Assembly: GCA_033239005.1 (NCBI GenBank)
Contig: BSQZ01000062.1
Location: 124,001-188,000, forward strand
From: Lamellibrachia satsuma
Taxonomy: Eukaryota; Annelida; Polychaeta; Sabellida; Siboglinidae
DNA length: 64,000 nt
Direction: 5' to 3'
Part shown: piece after piece, positions 13,651 to 24,093 of the stretch
How the letters are laid out: the number at the start of each line of letters is the position of its first letter
Numbering within the stretch: position 1 is the stretch's first letter
Translations under genes and position numbers: made by a program
The notes under the pieces: model-generated
What the model was told of the DNA's origin: nothing
Seen by the model: only the letters and a program-made list of their open reading frames with translations
Databases searched by the model: none

Positions 13651-14670
13651 TCAACAACAGGTGGGCAGCTTGGCGCAGATTTCTCGGTAGAACTGTCGAA
13701 AGTCGCTCCGGAACATCGGACTTAAGAAACTGTAGATGAACGGGTTGACGACAGAGTTAATCGTAAACACGCGCTTCACATCTTTGGGGATGGGAACACC
13801 GTAGTTCTTCATGAAGAACGGCAGCCAGCAGACGACGAAGACCACAGTGACGACGAACAGGAGTAAAGTACTTCGCGTCGCACGTGCGACCTTTGCCGGT
13901 TTTGCCCCCGACGGTGCCACAGCAGTACTGCGGTTGCGACTGGTTGTTGGCAAGAGAGTCACCTCGCCTTTATACATAGGATTACTGGCAAATGTTGGTG
14001 TTGAAGTTGTGGCGACCGCCTCTGCGCTACCTCTTGTCATCGCGATGACATCGACCTGACGGCGAGCAGCCTTCATCTGTTTCATCAAGATGACCGCCAT
14101 GAAACAGTATGACGTAATCACGATAACGAAACACACACTCGCGATTCCTGTGATAAAGAAGATTGGCACAAGGACGAAACCAAGAATGCGTGTCGCAGAT
14201 GCTATCGCTGAACAGCAGATCGACACAGTTGCAATAGCAACGAGCGCCTTCTTCGTGCTGATAGTGAATTTGTGCGGTTTAGCCACGGCCAGGCATCGCT
14301 CAGTGGAAAGAAACGCCAGCAGACACGTCGAGAATATGACCGACGTGTTGAGTACGTACAAATTGATTAGTAGCCCAATTCTGCCGATGCTAGCATTGTT
14401 TCCGATCGTAAAACACACGCAAATTGTTGTGTCGGCAATGGCCAATGCGAACATGTACGCCCTAATAGATGTCGTCATCCTTCGAATGTACACGGCGACC
14501 ACAAATAGATTTCCTGGTATGCCCAGAATGCACATTAGAAGGACAATTCGATTGTATGTAGAATCTGGGAAAGTAAATGTTGATTCGCTGGCAACATTTC
14601 TTTCGGAAGTCGAAAATGTTTGTTCGGAAATGGACCGATTGTAAAAAGTAGTGCTATTAGCCGGTTCCAT
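13651..14670 (-). CDS. Rhodopsin-class G-protein-coupled receptor G2, intact
   Basis: A 339-residue, single-exon receptor, predicted to sit in the plasma membrane and signal through a G protein; ligand unknown. I start at 14670 (MEPANSTT): a methionine 14 codons upstream is open, but the paralogues keep this one. N-glycosylation sites: N5 and N11. TM1 has GIPGN (N54), TM2 LAIAD (D80), TM3 ends TER (123-125) where most receptors have DRY, TM6 has CWLP (281-284), TM7 has NPFIY (309-313). No cysteine lies at the start of TM3, and the TM4-TM5 loop is under about 10 residues without cysteine, so the usual extracellular disulphide is absent. ICL3 is long and Ser/Thr-rich (210-265). The C-tail is short with C332, C338 and C339. 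It is the only unbroken copy of seven. Short ECL2 without the disulphide recalls melanocortin-type receptors, but this does not establish orthology. Confidence 0.9.
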   Translation of the reverse strand: MEPANSTTFYNRSISEQTFSTSERNVASESTFTFPDSTYNRIVLLMCILGIPGNLFVVAVYIRRMTTSIRAYMFALAIADTTICVCFTIGNNASIGRIGLLINLYVLNTSVIFSTCLLAFLSTERCLAVAKPHKFTISTKKALVAIATVSICCSAIASATRILGFVLVPIFFITGIASVCFVIVITSYCFMAVILMKQMKAARRQVDVIAMTRGSAEAVATTSTPTFASNPMYKGEVTLLPTTSRNRSTAVAPSGAKPAKVARATRSTLLLFVVTVVFVVCWLPFFMKNYGVPIPKDVKRVFTINSVVNPFIYSFLSPMFRSDFRQFYREICAKLPTCC

Positions 14671-15090
14671 AGTGCTGATTATGACTCTTTTGTGTTGTGA
14701 ATTTCGTTTCAAATGATTGTTTCAAAGTGTGCTTCTTCAGCACTGTTTGTCACAACAACATCCCACGAGGAGGAAGAAAACGGTTACATGCGATGTTGCT
14801 AGTTCTCAAATGTCACCTCACCTTTCAAAGTCCCACAACACTCGAGCGCATTTTACTTGAAGTTAGTACCAGAATGTACTGCTTTGTTTTCTGACCGTGG
14901 AGTATGATCTCTATTTCTCAAGCACAAATCATATAGTGTTCCGTGTGCCCACTCTTTGCTTAAGATGATGTCGCTTCGCCGATCTCATCCACAACTCTGG
15001 TTTATGCTATCCGTGTCGTTTATGATTAAGCCAGTGACTACACCGCACCAATCGATTATTGCTTGAAATAGGGAGCGTGTATTATCAAAC
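14671..15090. other. 5' flank of G2 (candidate promoter region)
   Basis: Upstream of the receptor start. The first 150 bases are shared with G4, G5 and G7 flanks (CACTGTTTGTCACAACA; CCCACGAGGAG). I see no clear TATA box or splice site. Similarity to the other units decays quickly after about 14900. Confidence 0.4.
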
Positions 15091-15500
15091 ATCTTGGATT
15101 TCTTATTGAGAGGGATTAGTAGAAACCATCTTCTGTTGACCTACCAGGCGTTACACGATCTCTGGCCCATGTACACTGTTGGCATGATCTCGCCGTGCAC
15201 ACCAGGGCGCCGGCTTCTTTCCGCCGACAGCAACCTACTAACTGTATCTGCCATTATTTGGAACGGTCTGGCCAATGGGGTTCCTCCGTGACGGCACCGC
15301 GCCTTTGGAACCATCTGCCGATATATATCCGTGCCGCTGACTCACTCGAATTGTTTAAGTCTCAACTTAAGACGCATCTTTTAAAGTCAGCATTTGAAGA
15401 TTATTTATTTAATGATGTCTTACCAATATTGTATTTTAAGCACCTCTGTTTTATATCCGGATATACGGCGCTATGCAAATAAAAATTATTACTATAATTA
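15091..15500 (+). mobile_element. L2-like retrotransposon 3' end (type b)
   Basis: Two overlapping broken frames carry a typical L2 ORF2 C-terminus: HLLLTYQALHDLWP, PGRRLLSADSNLLTV, then SVTAPRLWNHLPIYIR and LELFKSQLKTHLL. The 3' end has a perfect palindrome TATATCCGGATATA (15452-15465) followed by GGCGCTATGCAAATAA, close to the GCGCTATATAAATAA end known for L2 elements. It is 5'-truncated and dead. Copies at 36737-37140 and 61111-61520 sit at the same place in their units, so one insertion predates the unit duplications. Confidence 0.82.
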
Positions 15501-17007
15501 TTTATGTATTTTGTCTGTTTAATACTATTTTGATGCACATCGTGTATAGCATTTTGTTCAATCGTACTTAATCCTTTTAGATATTTGATCTACCTTTCAA
15601 ACCCGTTTCATTTTAATTGAATCGTCAACGTTCATAATATGAACTAATGTTATAAACTACAAGAGTAAAGTAAACCAGGCGTCTAATGGCACAACTATGA
15701 TGAAATGCTTGAACCTTTTCTCGAACGTTTCCGTAGCTGTGTTGACATACCAATTATCAAATATTTCTTACTGGGTGGCGTTAGTAAAATCATCGATTAA
15801 TACTGTTACCTTGGCTTCATCCGCCCATTTACACGTTCGATAGCTGGCTGAAGTAGCACTCGTTGTCTTTTTATGACCACACATGTGTCAATCATAACTA
15901 ACAACATAATTAAACCATTGACCAACATCATTAAACCATCATTGACCTCCATTCCCGAAGATTTGGGGAGGTGTTAATTTCGATCATATTAACTGATGTG
16001 CTGAGTTGATGTCATAAATAAAATCATTGCGTCTACGTTTTGGTTCACATTCTCTTGATGCAGCGCGAAGTTGTCATTCATGTCTATGACAGTGTGCGGA
16101 TTTAAGGGACATAACTAACCAAAAGAGGATTTGTTTTATAACTTCTGGTATATTTTGTTCAATTGTAAATATATGAAACACGTAGATATTGATGTTTCGG
16201 AGTGGCTGTTTCGTTAGAAATGTAAGCACGGAAGTAACAAATATTCAGCATTGTTAGTTAAAAAGAACTCAGATAAGGACATGCACTCAAATAGTATTAC
16301 GTAGCCTGATGCCATGAGAGAGACCATTTATAATAATTGTTTAATATATGTGTTTCAGTACTAAATATCCATGAACCGTCATAATATGAAATAAAGAAGG
16401 GGTTTAAATACATATGTTTGCCGAATATTCCTTTTTTATCATATACAAGACATTCCTGTAGCGACCAATGACCAACTGAGTTAGTAAATAAAAACTCCAA
16501 TGGATTTGATCTGTCGATCCACATATCCTGGTGAAATTGTTAAATTTCTATTCAACATTAAATCCAACATGTTTACTGGCTTCGACAATTCGAAGAATTC
16601 ACAGATTATCAGAAAATAACCTCCAAAATAGCTCTCCTAAACGTATATTTCAATAGTAATTTTTCTTCGGGTGTGGTACAGCATGAACTAAACATAGCAA
16701 ACGTTATTCCCTTACATAAAAGAAATGGCCCACCATAAAATAAATTTTTGGTGCTTTTCAAAGATCATCTTATGTATAATCGGCTTTCTCAAGCAGTCCC
16801 AGATAATATCGAAAAACAAATATGGTTTTAAGAAAAGAAAACCACTCCCCTCCCATTGCGCTTATCAACTGCATAGATAAACTAACAATTTGAAAAACCA
16901 ACGCATTTAACTGATGAAACCATAGTAGATACAAAGCTCTACCGTAGCGATGCACATGTTTGATTGCTTACACCGCGTTTTTGGTTGTAGACCCGTATTA
17001 AAGAAGC
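15501..17007. other. Spacer upstream of the nested CR1 block
   Basis: 15501-16290 is AT-rich spacer also found at 37.2 kb and 61.5 kb. 16290-16690 matches the region next to PLE4 (37870-38240; 62240-62620), including a shared minus-strand stretch with GHWSLQEC and GIFGKH in broken frames. Its protein family is not clear to me. 16920-17000 matches 40160-40270. No intact gene is visible. Confidence 0.5.
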
Positions 17008-17557
17008 CATACCATTCAAGGAAAATTGTTTAGAAAGAAACACTGGCTAGCTACTAGAAAAATGGCGTACAGGTCAATTGTGTGGAGGGTTTATAGGCGT
17101 ATAAGAAAAGATGAAGACTGCACAAATTAGAAAGAGGCACTTAATGCAGCTACGATTGAAATTATAAAATCTTAAAGAAGATTAGCATGTAAAAAAAATT
17201 TACATGTAAAAAAAAGTTTTTTTATGCATATGTCAGGCGTAAACAAAACGTACGAGACAAGGTTGGACCACTAGAAGACAGTGCTGGAAACATAATATCA
17301 CAAGGTTTTTCAATGCCGGAAGACCTAATTGGATACTTCAGTTCAGTTGTTTTTACCACAGAGGATATTAGTTCATTACCAGTTCAAGTTCCCAAATTTT
17401 AGGATGCTAAATTGCATTATTTAGGGTGATTAATTGTAACTCCAGAAATGGTATCTAATATAATAAAGGCAACGAAGGATAATAAATCACCTGGATTGGA
17501 TGGTACTCCGCGTTATCTATTAATGTACACTTGAAAGAATGTTTAATTTAACAAGAT
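17008..17557 (+). mobile_element. Old CR1 copy, fragment 1 of 4
   Basis: A plus-strand CR1 relic beginning just after GAAGCCATAC, a sequence that continues differently at 40270; this marks the probable 5' truncation point. It encodes, in broken frames, RKHWLATRK, WRVYRRIRKDED and KEALNAATIEI, and stops inside the RT at a stretch equivalent to ARVFNL. The matching next residues (SLKEG in the intact frame) resume at 21753, so CR1-1 was inserted here. Confidence 0.82.
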
Positions 17558-17644
17558 TTAACAAGATTTGCCATCCAAGCCAAAGGCCCAGATGGCAAGT
17601 GGACAAGGAAGCCATTGGCTTATCGAGAGTCCAACAATGTTCAC

Positions 17645-20359
17645 CTACTTATAACCCGCCCTCCTGATATATGTGTCAACCTTGTTTTTAAACATATTCA
17701 CGCTGCTAGCAGTTACACAATCTGTAGACAGTTTGTTCCATTCATTTATTGTCCTCTGTGAGAACGAGTGCTTCCTGATGTCCAATCTACATTGATCCTT
17801 TACTAATTTTACCTCATGTCCTCTAGTTCTGCTATCCCTCTTGAGTGAGAAAAACATATTTCTATCAATATTTTCATACCCATTCAATATCTTAAAAACT
17901 TCAATCTGATCTCCTCTTAACCACCTTGTCTCTAGAGTTATTAAACCACATTCTTTCAGACGTTCTTCATAACTAAGGTCTCTAAGTTCTGGAATCATTT
18001 TAGTTGCTCTCCTTTGTATGCGTTCAAGCGTATCTATATCCTTCTTACGATATGGTCTCCATGCTTGTATACAGTATTCTAAATGAGGTCTAACTATTGC
18101 TTTATAAAGAGGTATAATTAACTTTTTTCCCTTGTATGTTATGTTTCTTCTAATCAATCCAAGAATTTGATTACCCTTTGAAGCTGCAATACCACACTGC
18201 TCTGAAACTTTCATATCAGCGCTTATTGTAACTCCTAAGTCCTTTTCTTTTACAGTAGTACCAAGAACAGTAGCTCCCATTTTATAGTTTACATTCAAGT
18301 TCCAATGTCCTGTATGTAGGCATTTACATTTCCCAAAATTGATCAGCATCTGCCATTTCTCAGACCATTTCACTAATCTGTCTAGATCGTTTTGTAAATG
18401 TTGTTTATCACCATCAGTATTAACCTTTCTAAACAGTTTTGTGTCGTCCGCAAATTTCAGTACGTTACTTGTTATACTCTCGTCCAAGTCATTGATATAA
18501 ATTAAGAATAATATAGGTCCTAATACTGATCCTTGAGGTACCCCACTCAAAACCGATTTCCAATTTGAAACTTCTCCATCTACTACAACTCGTTGTCTTC
18601 TGTCAGTCAGCCATTATTCTATCCAGTCAGTTATGCTATCCCCGATACCATGGGCTTTTAATTTAAGTAGCAATCTTTGATGTGGCACTTTGTCAAAAGC
18701 TTTCTGAAAATCTAAGTAGATAATATCTACTGGCGATCCCACGTCTATCCACTTAGTGATTTCTTCCAAAAAACATAACATGTTTGTTAAGCATGACCTC
18801 GCTTTAAGGAATCCATGTTGAGATGAATTTAATAATTTATGCTTAACGAGGAAGTCCACCATATGGTCTTTAATTAACCTTTCTAATAATTTACAAATCA
18901 CTGACGTTAAACTCACTGGTCTGTAATTCTCTGACTTATTTCTCGAACCCTTTTTAAATAATGGTATGATGTTTGCTTTTTTCCATTCAAACGGAACAAC
19001 TCCCTCTTTTAATGACAAGTTGAATACTCTTGCAAGTGGTATACTGATTTGATCTACTGTTTCCATTAGTAATTTTTGAGGAATCCCATCCACTCCCGGT
19101 GATTTGTTATCCTTCATTGCCTTTATTTTCCTAGCTACCAATTCTGGAGTTACAACTAATGGTCCTAAATAGTCAGATTTAGCCCCCTGAAATTTAACAT
19201 CAGCAACTGGTAATGAACTAATATCTTCTTTTGTAAACACTGAACTGAAGTAACCATTTAGGTCTTCCGCCATTAAAAACCCCTGTGATATTATATTTCC
19301 AGCACTGTCTTCTAGAGGTCCAACCTTGTCTTGTACGTTTTGTTTACTCCTGACATATGCATAAAAACTCTTGCTGTCAGTTTTTATGTTACATGCCAGT
19401 TTTTGCTCATAGCTTCTTTTAGATTGTCTGATTTCAGTTGTAGCTGCATTAAGTGCCTCTTTGTATTTTGCATAGTCTTCTTCCTTTCTGGTACGCCTAT
19501 AAACCCTCCACATAGTTTGTTTTAGCATTATTTTTCTAATTGCCTCTTTTGACAAGTGTTTCTTTCTACACCGTTTTCCTTGTTTTCGGAAGGGAACAAA
19601 TTTATCAATGATACTCTCAATTTCATATTTTAGAATATTCCATCATTCAATTGCAGTCTTATTCATCAGCATTTTATTCCAATCTAGCTGTGCTAAGTAT
19701 TTTCTCATATCTTTGTAATTACCTTTGTGGAAGTTTCTCTTGTACGTTTTCTAATTTTTACTTTCTGATTTTACATTGATGTCAAAATGTATTTGATTAT
19801 GGTCACTATTACCCAATGGTTCAAATATTTTTACATTGTCCACTAATTCTTTTTGTGATGACAAAACTATATCTAATACATTTTCTCCCCTGGTTGGTTC
19901 TAGTACGTGCTGAGTAAGAAAGCTATCCTGGATTAAACATATAAATTGTTGATCCTCAATCCCTGTGCTCTCTAGAGAATTCCATTGTATGTGTCCATGG
20001 TTAAAATCTCCCATTATGATACATTCCCCTTTACTAACTTCCTTTATAGCGTTTTTTATTTTTGTGTTGTCCTCTTCGTTTATGTTTGGACTTCGGTAAA
20101 CTAATCCAATAGTTAATTTTGAATTTCCTGAAACAATTTTGCACCAAACAGCTTCATCGCAATCTGCTTCCCTTTCTAGTTTTATTTCATAAGCCTGAAT
20201 AGATTCTTTAACATATAAAATAACTCCCCCGCCCCTTCTTCCTATTCGATCTTTCCTAAACATTACGTATCCTGTCAGTCCTAATTCAGCATCTGTTATA
20301 TCTATGTTGGCCCATGATTCAGTTATACCAATTATGTGAGGGTCAATATCTTCTACCAT
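17645..20359 (-). pseudogene. CR1-1 ORF2: APE endonuclease plus reverse transcriptase, three nonsense codons
   Basis: One continuous frame of about 900 codons, interrupted only by three in-frame stops: TAG at 19751, TGA near 19650 and TAA at 18614. The APE-type endonuclease covers the first 200 residues with E14 (ITESW), GDFN at 117-120 and SDH at 185-187. The RT follows: KDNKSPGVDGIP, NIIPLFKKGSR, DFQKAFDKVPH with the first catalytic aspartate, SGVPQGSVLGP, then FADD as the second catalytic box. After the RT comes the CR1 C-terminal region ending RRAGYK. There is no RNase H. With no frameshift at all, this is the youngest-looking retroelement ORF here. The natural start is missing because of the deletion. 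Confidence 0.87.
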
Positions 20360-21002
20360 AATGTTTAAGTCCTGACCCCTTCCCTTCCGTCTCCCCCACT
20401 CCCTTCTCCTTCCCTCCTGTCTCCGCTACTCCCCTCTCCTTCACTCCGGTTGTCTTCCCTCCCGTCTCCCCCACTCCCTTCTCCTTCCCTCCTGTCTCCG
20501 CTACTCCCCTCTCCTTCACCCCGGTTGTCTTCCCTCCCGTCTCCCCCACTCCCTTCTCCTTCCCTCCTGTCTCCCCTACTCCCCTCTCCTTCACCCCGGT
20601 TGTCTTCCCTCCCGTTCCTTTCCTTCCCGTCTCCTTACGTCCTGTCTCCCTATGACATGTCACCTTCCCTCCTCTCAGCTTCCTCCCAGGCTGAGGTGAG
20701 CTCTCCCTAGCATCTCTTGTGTCTTTCCCCACTTTATCGTCTACTGTTCCCTCACCGGAACTACTGGCACAACTCCCCTGTTCCCTTCCCACCATTGCCA
20801 CAACGAGCAGCCTCAGCTCTTCCAACTCCACCTCTAGTTGCTTCATCCTTGCGCATCCCCTACACTCAAAACTAAAACTATCTGCCTGGACCTCAGCCCA
20901 GGACTTCTCACACCCAGACTTGTCGACATCTACCCAGTTACTACAACTGCCACAAATTAAGTGCCTTGTGGCCTTTAACTGCCGTTTGCACGGCGCCATC
21001 AT
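20343..21002 (-). pseudogene. CR1-1 ORF1, truncated (zinc finger, coiled coil, repeats)
   Basis: 219 residues. A PHD-like zinc-binding pattern comes first (C17-x2-C20-x10-C31 and C47-x2-C50), then a short leucine-rich coiled-coil stretch (53-70, LEVELEELRLLVV), then a Gly/Lys/Glu-rich array of 25-residue repeats built on GVKERGV and GGKEKGVGETGG. In CR1 elements ORF1 is an RNA-binding partner of ORF2 and usually ends in an SGNH-type esterase. That domain has been deleted here; the frame runs out after GSGLKHYGRRY, overlapping the ORF2 frame by 17 bases. The intact version of the lost part is in CR1-2. Confidence 0.8.
20400..20640 (-). repeat. In-frame 75-bp minisatellite in CR1 ORF1
   Basis: About three copies of a C/T-rich (plus strand) 75-bp unit, each encoding 25 residues. 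It has an internal half-repeat of 12-13 residues differing as KERGVAETGG versus KEKGVGETGG. Its length is a multiple of three, so copy-number change keeps ORF1 open. CR1-2 has the same array, now with 1-bp indels in its C-runs. Confidence 0.88.
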
Positions 21003-21299
21003 ACAATTTAGTTTTAATTAGTTTGCTACGTTAGCCTTGAATAAGGCTGTTTTTGTGATCAAAAGAACACTTTAGGCTAAAAATCCTGCCACCTAGCGAA
21101 TACGGAGAACACTGTGTAACAAAACAACGAAGTCAGTGTGTACTAATTTACGCTAAAATCCTGCTGTTAATTCCTTTTTACCGAAAACGTTGACTACCAC
21201 TATGTCAGATATTACCTTATGTATGTAATTTAAGTAAATAAATCACTTTATCTTATATATATATATATATATTAGCTAATGTAAACGATAGCTCGATGC

Positions 21300-21690
21300 A
21301 CGGGTTGAATGACCTGTAAACAAACTCCCTATTATCACTCGTTGAGTTTGAATCCGGGAAAAAAAATACTACCTCTGTTAACAACAACGGTTTCTTAATA
21401 TATGTCTACAAGAAGTTGGTGAACAATATATGTATAATGCTAATACTTATTCTAACCAATATTCACTGTTACTGACTATTCACTATGTTTTCTAAATTTT
21501 CGAATTGTAAACACCCCTATTAACGCTCGCTGAATTCCCTGACAGAATCCGAAACTAACTTACTGTAAAATACTCCCTCTGACTAATAATTAACAAAACC
21601 TGTTTCCTAATATATGTCTACAATACGTTTGTGTATAATATATATGCACTAGTAATACTTATTCTATTTGATATTCCACGTATTTCTGTA
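21300..21690 (-). repeat. Two imperfect monomers at the 5' end of CR1-1
   Basis: Two adjacent, related stretches about 200 bases apart share AATATATGTCTACAA, a GTAAACA start and CTAATACTTATTCTA. Their place, upstream of ORF1 on the minus strand, fits promoter monomers of a retrotransposon 5' UTR, as known for some LINEs. This role is inferred from position only. Confidence 0.55.
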
Positions 21691-21752
21691 AATGATCTAC
21701 ACCAAATTCAAGTCGCTGCACCAAGTCCAAGTAGCCGGAAGTAAAATTTGTC

Positions 21753-22184
21753 AATAAACGAGGGAATGCTTCGAACAGAAAGAAGCAACCATTATTCCAT
21801 TATTAAAAAAGGGTTCGAGAAATTAGTCAAATAATTATAGAACGGTGAATTTAACATCAGTGATTTGTAAATTATAAGAAAAGTTAATTAAAACCCACAT
21901 GGTGCACTTCCTTTTTAGGCATAAATTATTAAATCCATCTGAACATGGATTACTAAAAGTGAGGTAAAGGTTAATAAATATGTTATGTGTTTGGAAGAAA
22001 TAACTAAGTGGATAGACAGGGACCACAAGTATATATTATCTATTTATATTTTCAGAAATCTTTGACAAAGTGCCACATCAGATTACTAATTAAATTAAAA
22101 GCCCATGGCATCGGGAATGGCAATCGAATGGAAAGAAAATGGTTGGCTGACTGACAGAAGACAATATGTCTTGAACGATTATAG
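21753..22184 (+). mobile_element. Old CR1 copy, fragment 2 of 4
   Basis: It resumes the RT exactly where fragment 1 stopped: NEGML, then pieces equal to IIPLFKKG, SVICKL, HKLLN, FDKVPHQ, and LTDRRQ with many stops. It ends at about 22184 where the 3' tail of CR1-2 begins. Stops and indels are much denser than in CR1-1, consistent with an older insertion. Confidence 0.82.
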
Positions 22185-22283
22185 ATTTAACAAGATTTAA
22201 CCAGATTTGCCATCCAAGCCAAATGCCCAGATGGCAAGTGGACATGGAAACCATTAGCTTATCGAGAGTCCAACAATGTTCAT

Positions 22284-22879
22284 TTACTTATAACCCGCCC
22301 TCCTGAGATATGTGTCAACCTTGTTTTTAAACATATTCACGCTGCTAGCAGTTACACAATTTGTAGACAATTTGTTCCATTCATTTATTGTCCTCTGTGA
22401 GAACGAGTGCTTCCTGATGTCCAATCTACGTTGATCCTTTACTAATTTTACCTCATGTCCTCTAGTTCTGCTATCCTTCTTGATTGAGAAAAACATATTT
22501 ATATCAATATTTTCATACCCATTCAATATCTTAAAAACTTCAATCTGATCTCCTCTTAACCTCCTTGTCTCTAGAGTCTAATAACTCCCCCGCCCCTTCT
22601 TCCTATTCGAACTTTCCTAAACATTACGTATCCTGTCAGTCCTAATTCACCATCTGTTATATCTATGTTGGCCCATGATTCAGTTATACCAATTACGTGA
22701 GGGTTAGTATCTTCTACCATAATGTTTAATTCGTTTTTCTTATTTACTATGCTCCTTGCATTTAAACATACGCATCTATAACCTTTTTCAGAGATGCATT
22801 TCGGATGATTTGATATTGGTTTATCTGTGCTAGTGGCTTCTTGTTCTGCTTGAGACATCTCTAGGTAACCCCCCTGCAC
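22284..22879 (-). pseudogene. CR1-2 ORF2 remnant, RT core deleted
   Basis: Two pieces. 22879-22571 gives the true ORF2 start (MQGGYLEMSQAEQE) and the first endonuclease block with ITESW, ending at GRRGGGVI. 22526-22284 gives the C-terminal 80 residues up to RRAGYK. The joint removes roughly 600 codons, including both catalytic centres. No product could act. The ORF2 N-terminus seen here is what CR1-1 lacks. Confidence 0.82.
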
Positions 22880-22881
22880 TT

Positions 22882-24075
22882 CTAGTTTAAAGAATGTTTA
22901 CTTCCAAAAATATTTGTCATTGTACCCAAGTCACTATCTACTGCTGCCGAAAGTTTGTCCGCGAATACTGCCGCCCCCTTTCCACTTAAATGAAGCCCAT
23001 CCTTCATGTACATATCAGCCCTCCCAACAAAACTTCTCCATAAATCCACAAATCCAACTTCCTCTTCCCTACATAACTTCTGGACTAACATGTTAATTGC
23101 CATCCCCCGACAATTTCGATATTTGTGACCCCTCCTGCCCATTACAGGTAAAATCCCTGACAGTATTACCTGCTCAACCCGCGTCTGTTTTAGTGTTCTG
23201 ACCAACTGCCTATATTTCCTAACTATGGCAGTTGTACCCTCCCTCTCTACGTTATTTGTCCCTACGTGTACTAAAACAGATCCACCCTTACCCGAGCCTA
23301 CGATGTTTTTTACCCTCTCAGTTATCGCCTCTATTTTGGCTCCAGGCAAGCAGACCACCACATCATCTCCCTTGTTTAAGACTCTGTCGGTCTTCCTAAC
23401 TATCGAATCCCCCACAAACACCCTCGCTCTCTTCCTCACCCCCTCTATCACTGCTGCAAAATAACTCTTCCTTTCGATCCCCTCCATCACATTCTGTCCT
23501 GACCCCTTCCCTCCTGTCTTCCCCACTTCCCATTCCTTTGCTCTTGTCTCTCCCACTCCCCTCTCCTTCTCTCCGGTTGTTTTCCCTCCCGTCTCCCCCA
23601 CTCCCTTCTCCTTCCCTCCTGTCTCCCCTACTCCCCCTCTCCTTCACTCCGGTTGTTTTCCTCCCGTCTCCCCCACTCCCTTCTCCTTCCCTCCTGTCTC
23701 CGCTACTCCCCTCTCCTTCACTCCGGTTGTCTTCCCTCCCGTTCCTTTCCTTCCCGTCTCCTTACGTCCTGTCTCCCTACGACCTGTCACCTTCCCTCCC
23801 CTCAGCTTCCTCCCAGGCTGAGGTGACCTCTCCCTAGCATCTCTTGTGTCTTTCCCCACTTTATCATCTACTGTTCCCCCACCGGAACTACTGGCACAAC
23901 CCCCCTGTTCCCTTCCCACCATTGCCACAACGAGCAGCCTCAGCTCTTCCAACTCCACCTCTAGTTCCTTCATCTTCGTGCATCCCCTACACTCAAAACT
24001 AAAACTATCTGCCTGGACCTCAGCCCAGGACTTCTCGCATCAAGACTTGACGAAGTCCACCCAGTTACTGCAACT
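22882..24075 (-). pseudogene. CR1-2 ORF1 with SGNH esterase domain, frameshifted
   Basis: The last 239 codons (23601-22882) are open and hold an SGNH-hydrolase fold: block I VFVGDSIV (GDS 64-66), block III HVGTNN (GTNN 114-117) and block V DGLHLS (D201, H204), the catalytic Ser-Asp-His pattern. Such esterases are known in ORF1 of CR1-clade elements. Upstream the 25-residue repeat array is interrupted by 1-bp indels in C-runs near 23640-23655. The zinc-finger region has a TGA within NWVDFVKS*CEK. The esterase ends 2 bases before the ORF2 start at 22879. Overall a dead copy with a well-preserved domain. Confidence 0.85.
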
Positions 24076-24093
24076 GCCACAAATTAAGTGCCT

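Larger units (their letters stand above)
17558..21752 (-). mobile_element. CR1 element 1 (CR1-1), nearly full length with one internal deletion
   Basis: A minus-strand CR1 of about 4.2 kb inserted in the old CR1. In its own order it has a 5' region with two about 200-bp imperfect monomers (21300-21690), ORF1 (start 21002) and ORF2 (ends 17645), and a 3' tail of AAATCTTGTT-type repeats (17558-17580). A deletion has fused ORF1's repeat region to the ORF2 endonuclease, removing the ORF1 esterase and the first roughly 50 residues of ORF2. CR1-2 keeps exactly that missing segment. The right boundary is inferred from where the old copy resumes. Confidence 0.82.
22185..24093 (-). mobile_element. CR1 element 2 (CR1-2), internally deleted
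   Basis: A second minus-strand CR1 inside the same old copy. It keeps ORF1 including the esterase, the ORF2 start and the first 100 residues of the endonuclease. It then jumps (near 22577) from RRGGGVI to the last part of ORF2 (FKILNGYENIDINMFF). The deletion removes most of the endonuclease and the whole RT core. It is close in sequence to CR1-1. The 5' end appears truncated near the ORF1 start, at a 37-bp tandem duplication. Confidence 0.82.

Noticed and set aside
14090..14644. Long plus-strand open frame antisense to receptor G2, with similar antisense frames opposite G1, G3, G4, G5, G6 and G7
   Set aside because: Antisense openness follows from the base composition and codon use of the receptor. 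The receptor strand carries all class A motifs in order; the plus frame has no recognisable domain. Similarity between the antisense frames simply mirrors receptor homology.
20450..20710. Ser/Pro/Leu-rich plus-strand frames over the CR1 ORF1 repeats (also 23538-23837)
   Set aside because: They are the reverse complement of the Gly/Lys/Glu repeats of ORF1, whose strand is fixed by the zinc finger, coiled coil and esterase.
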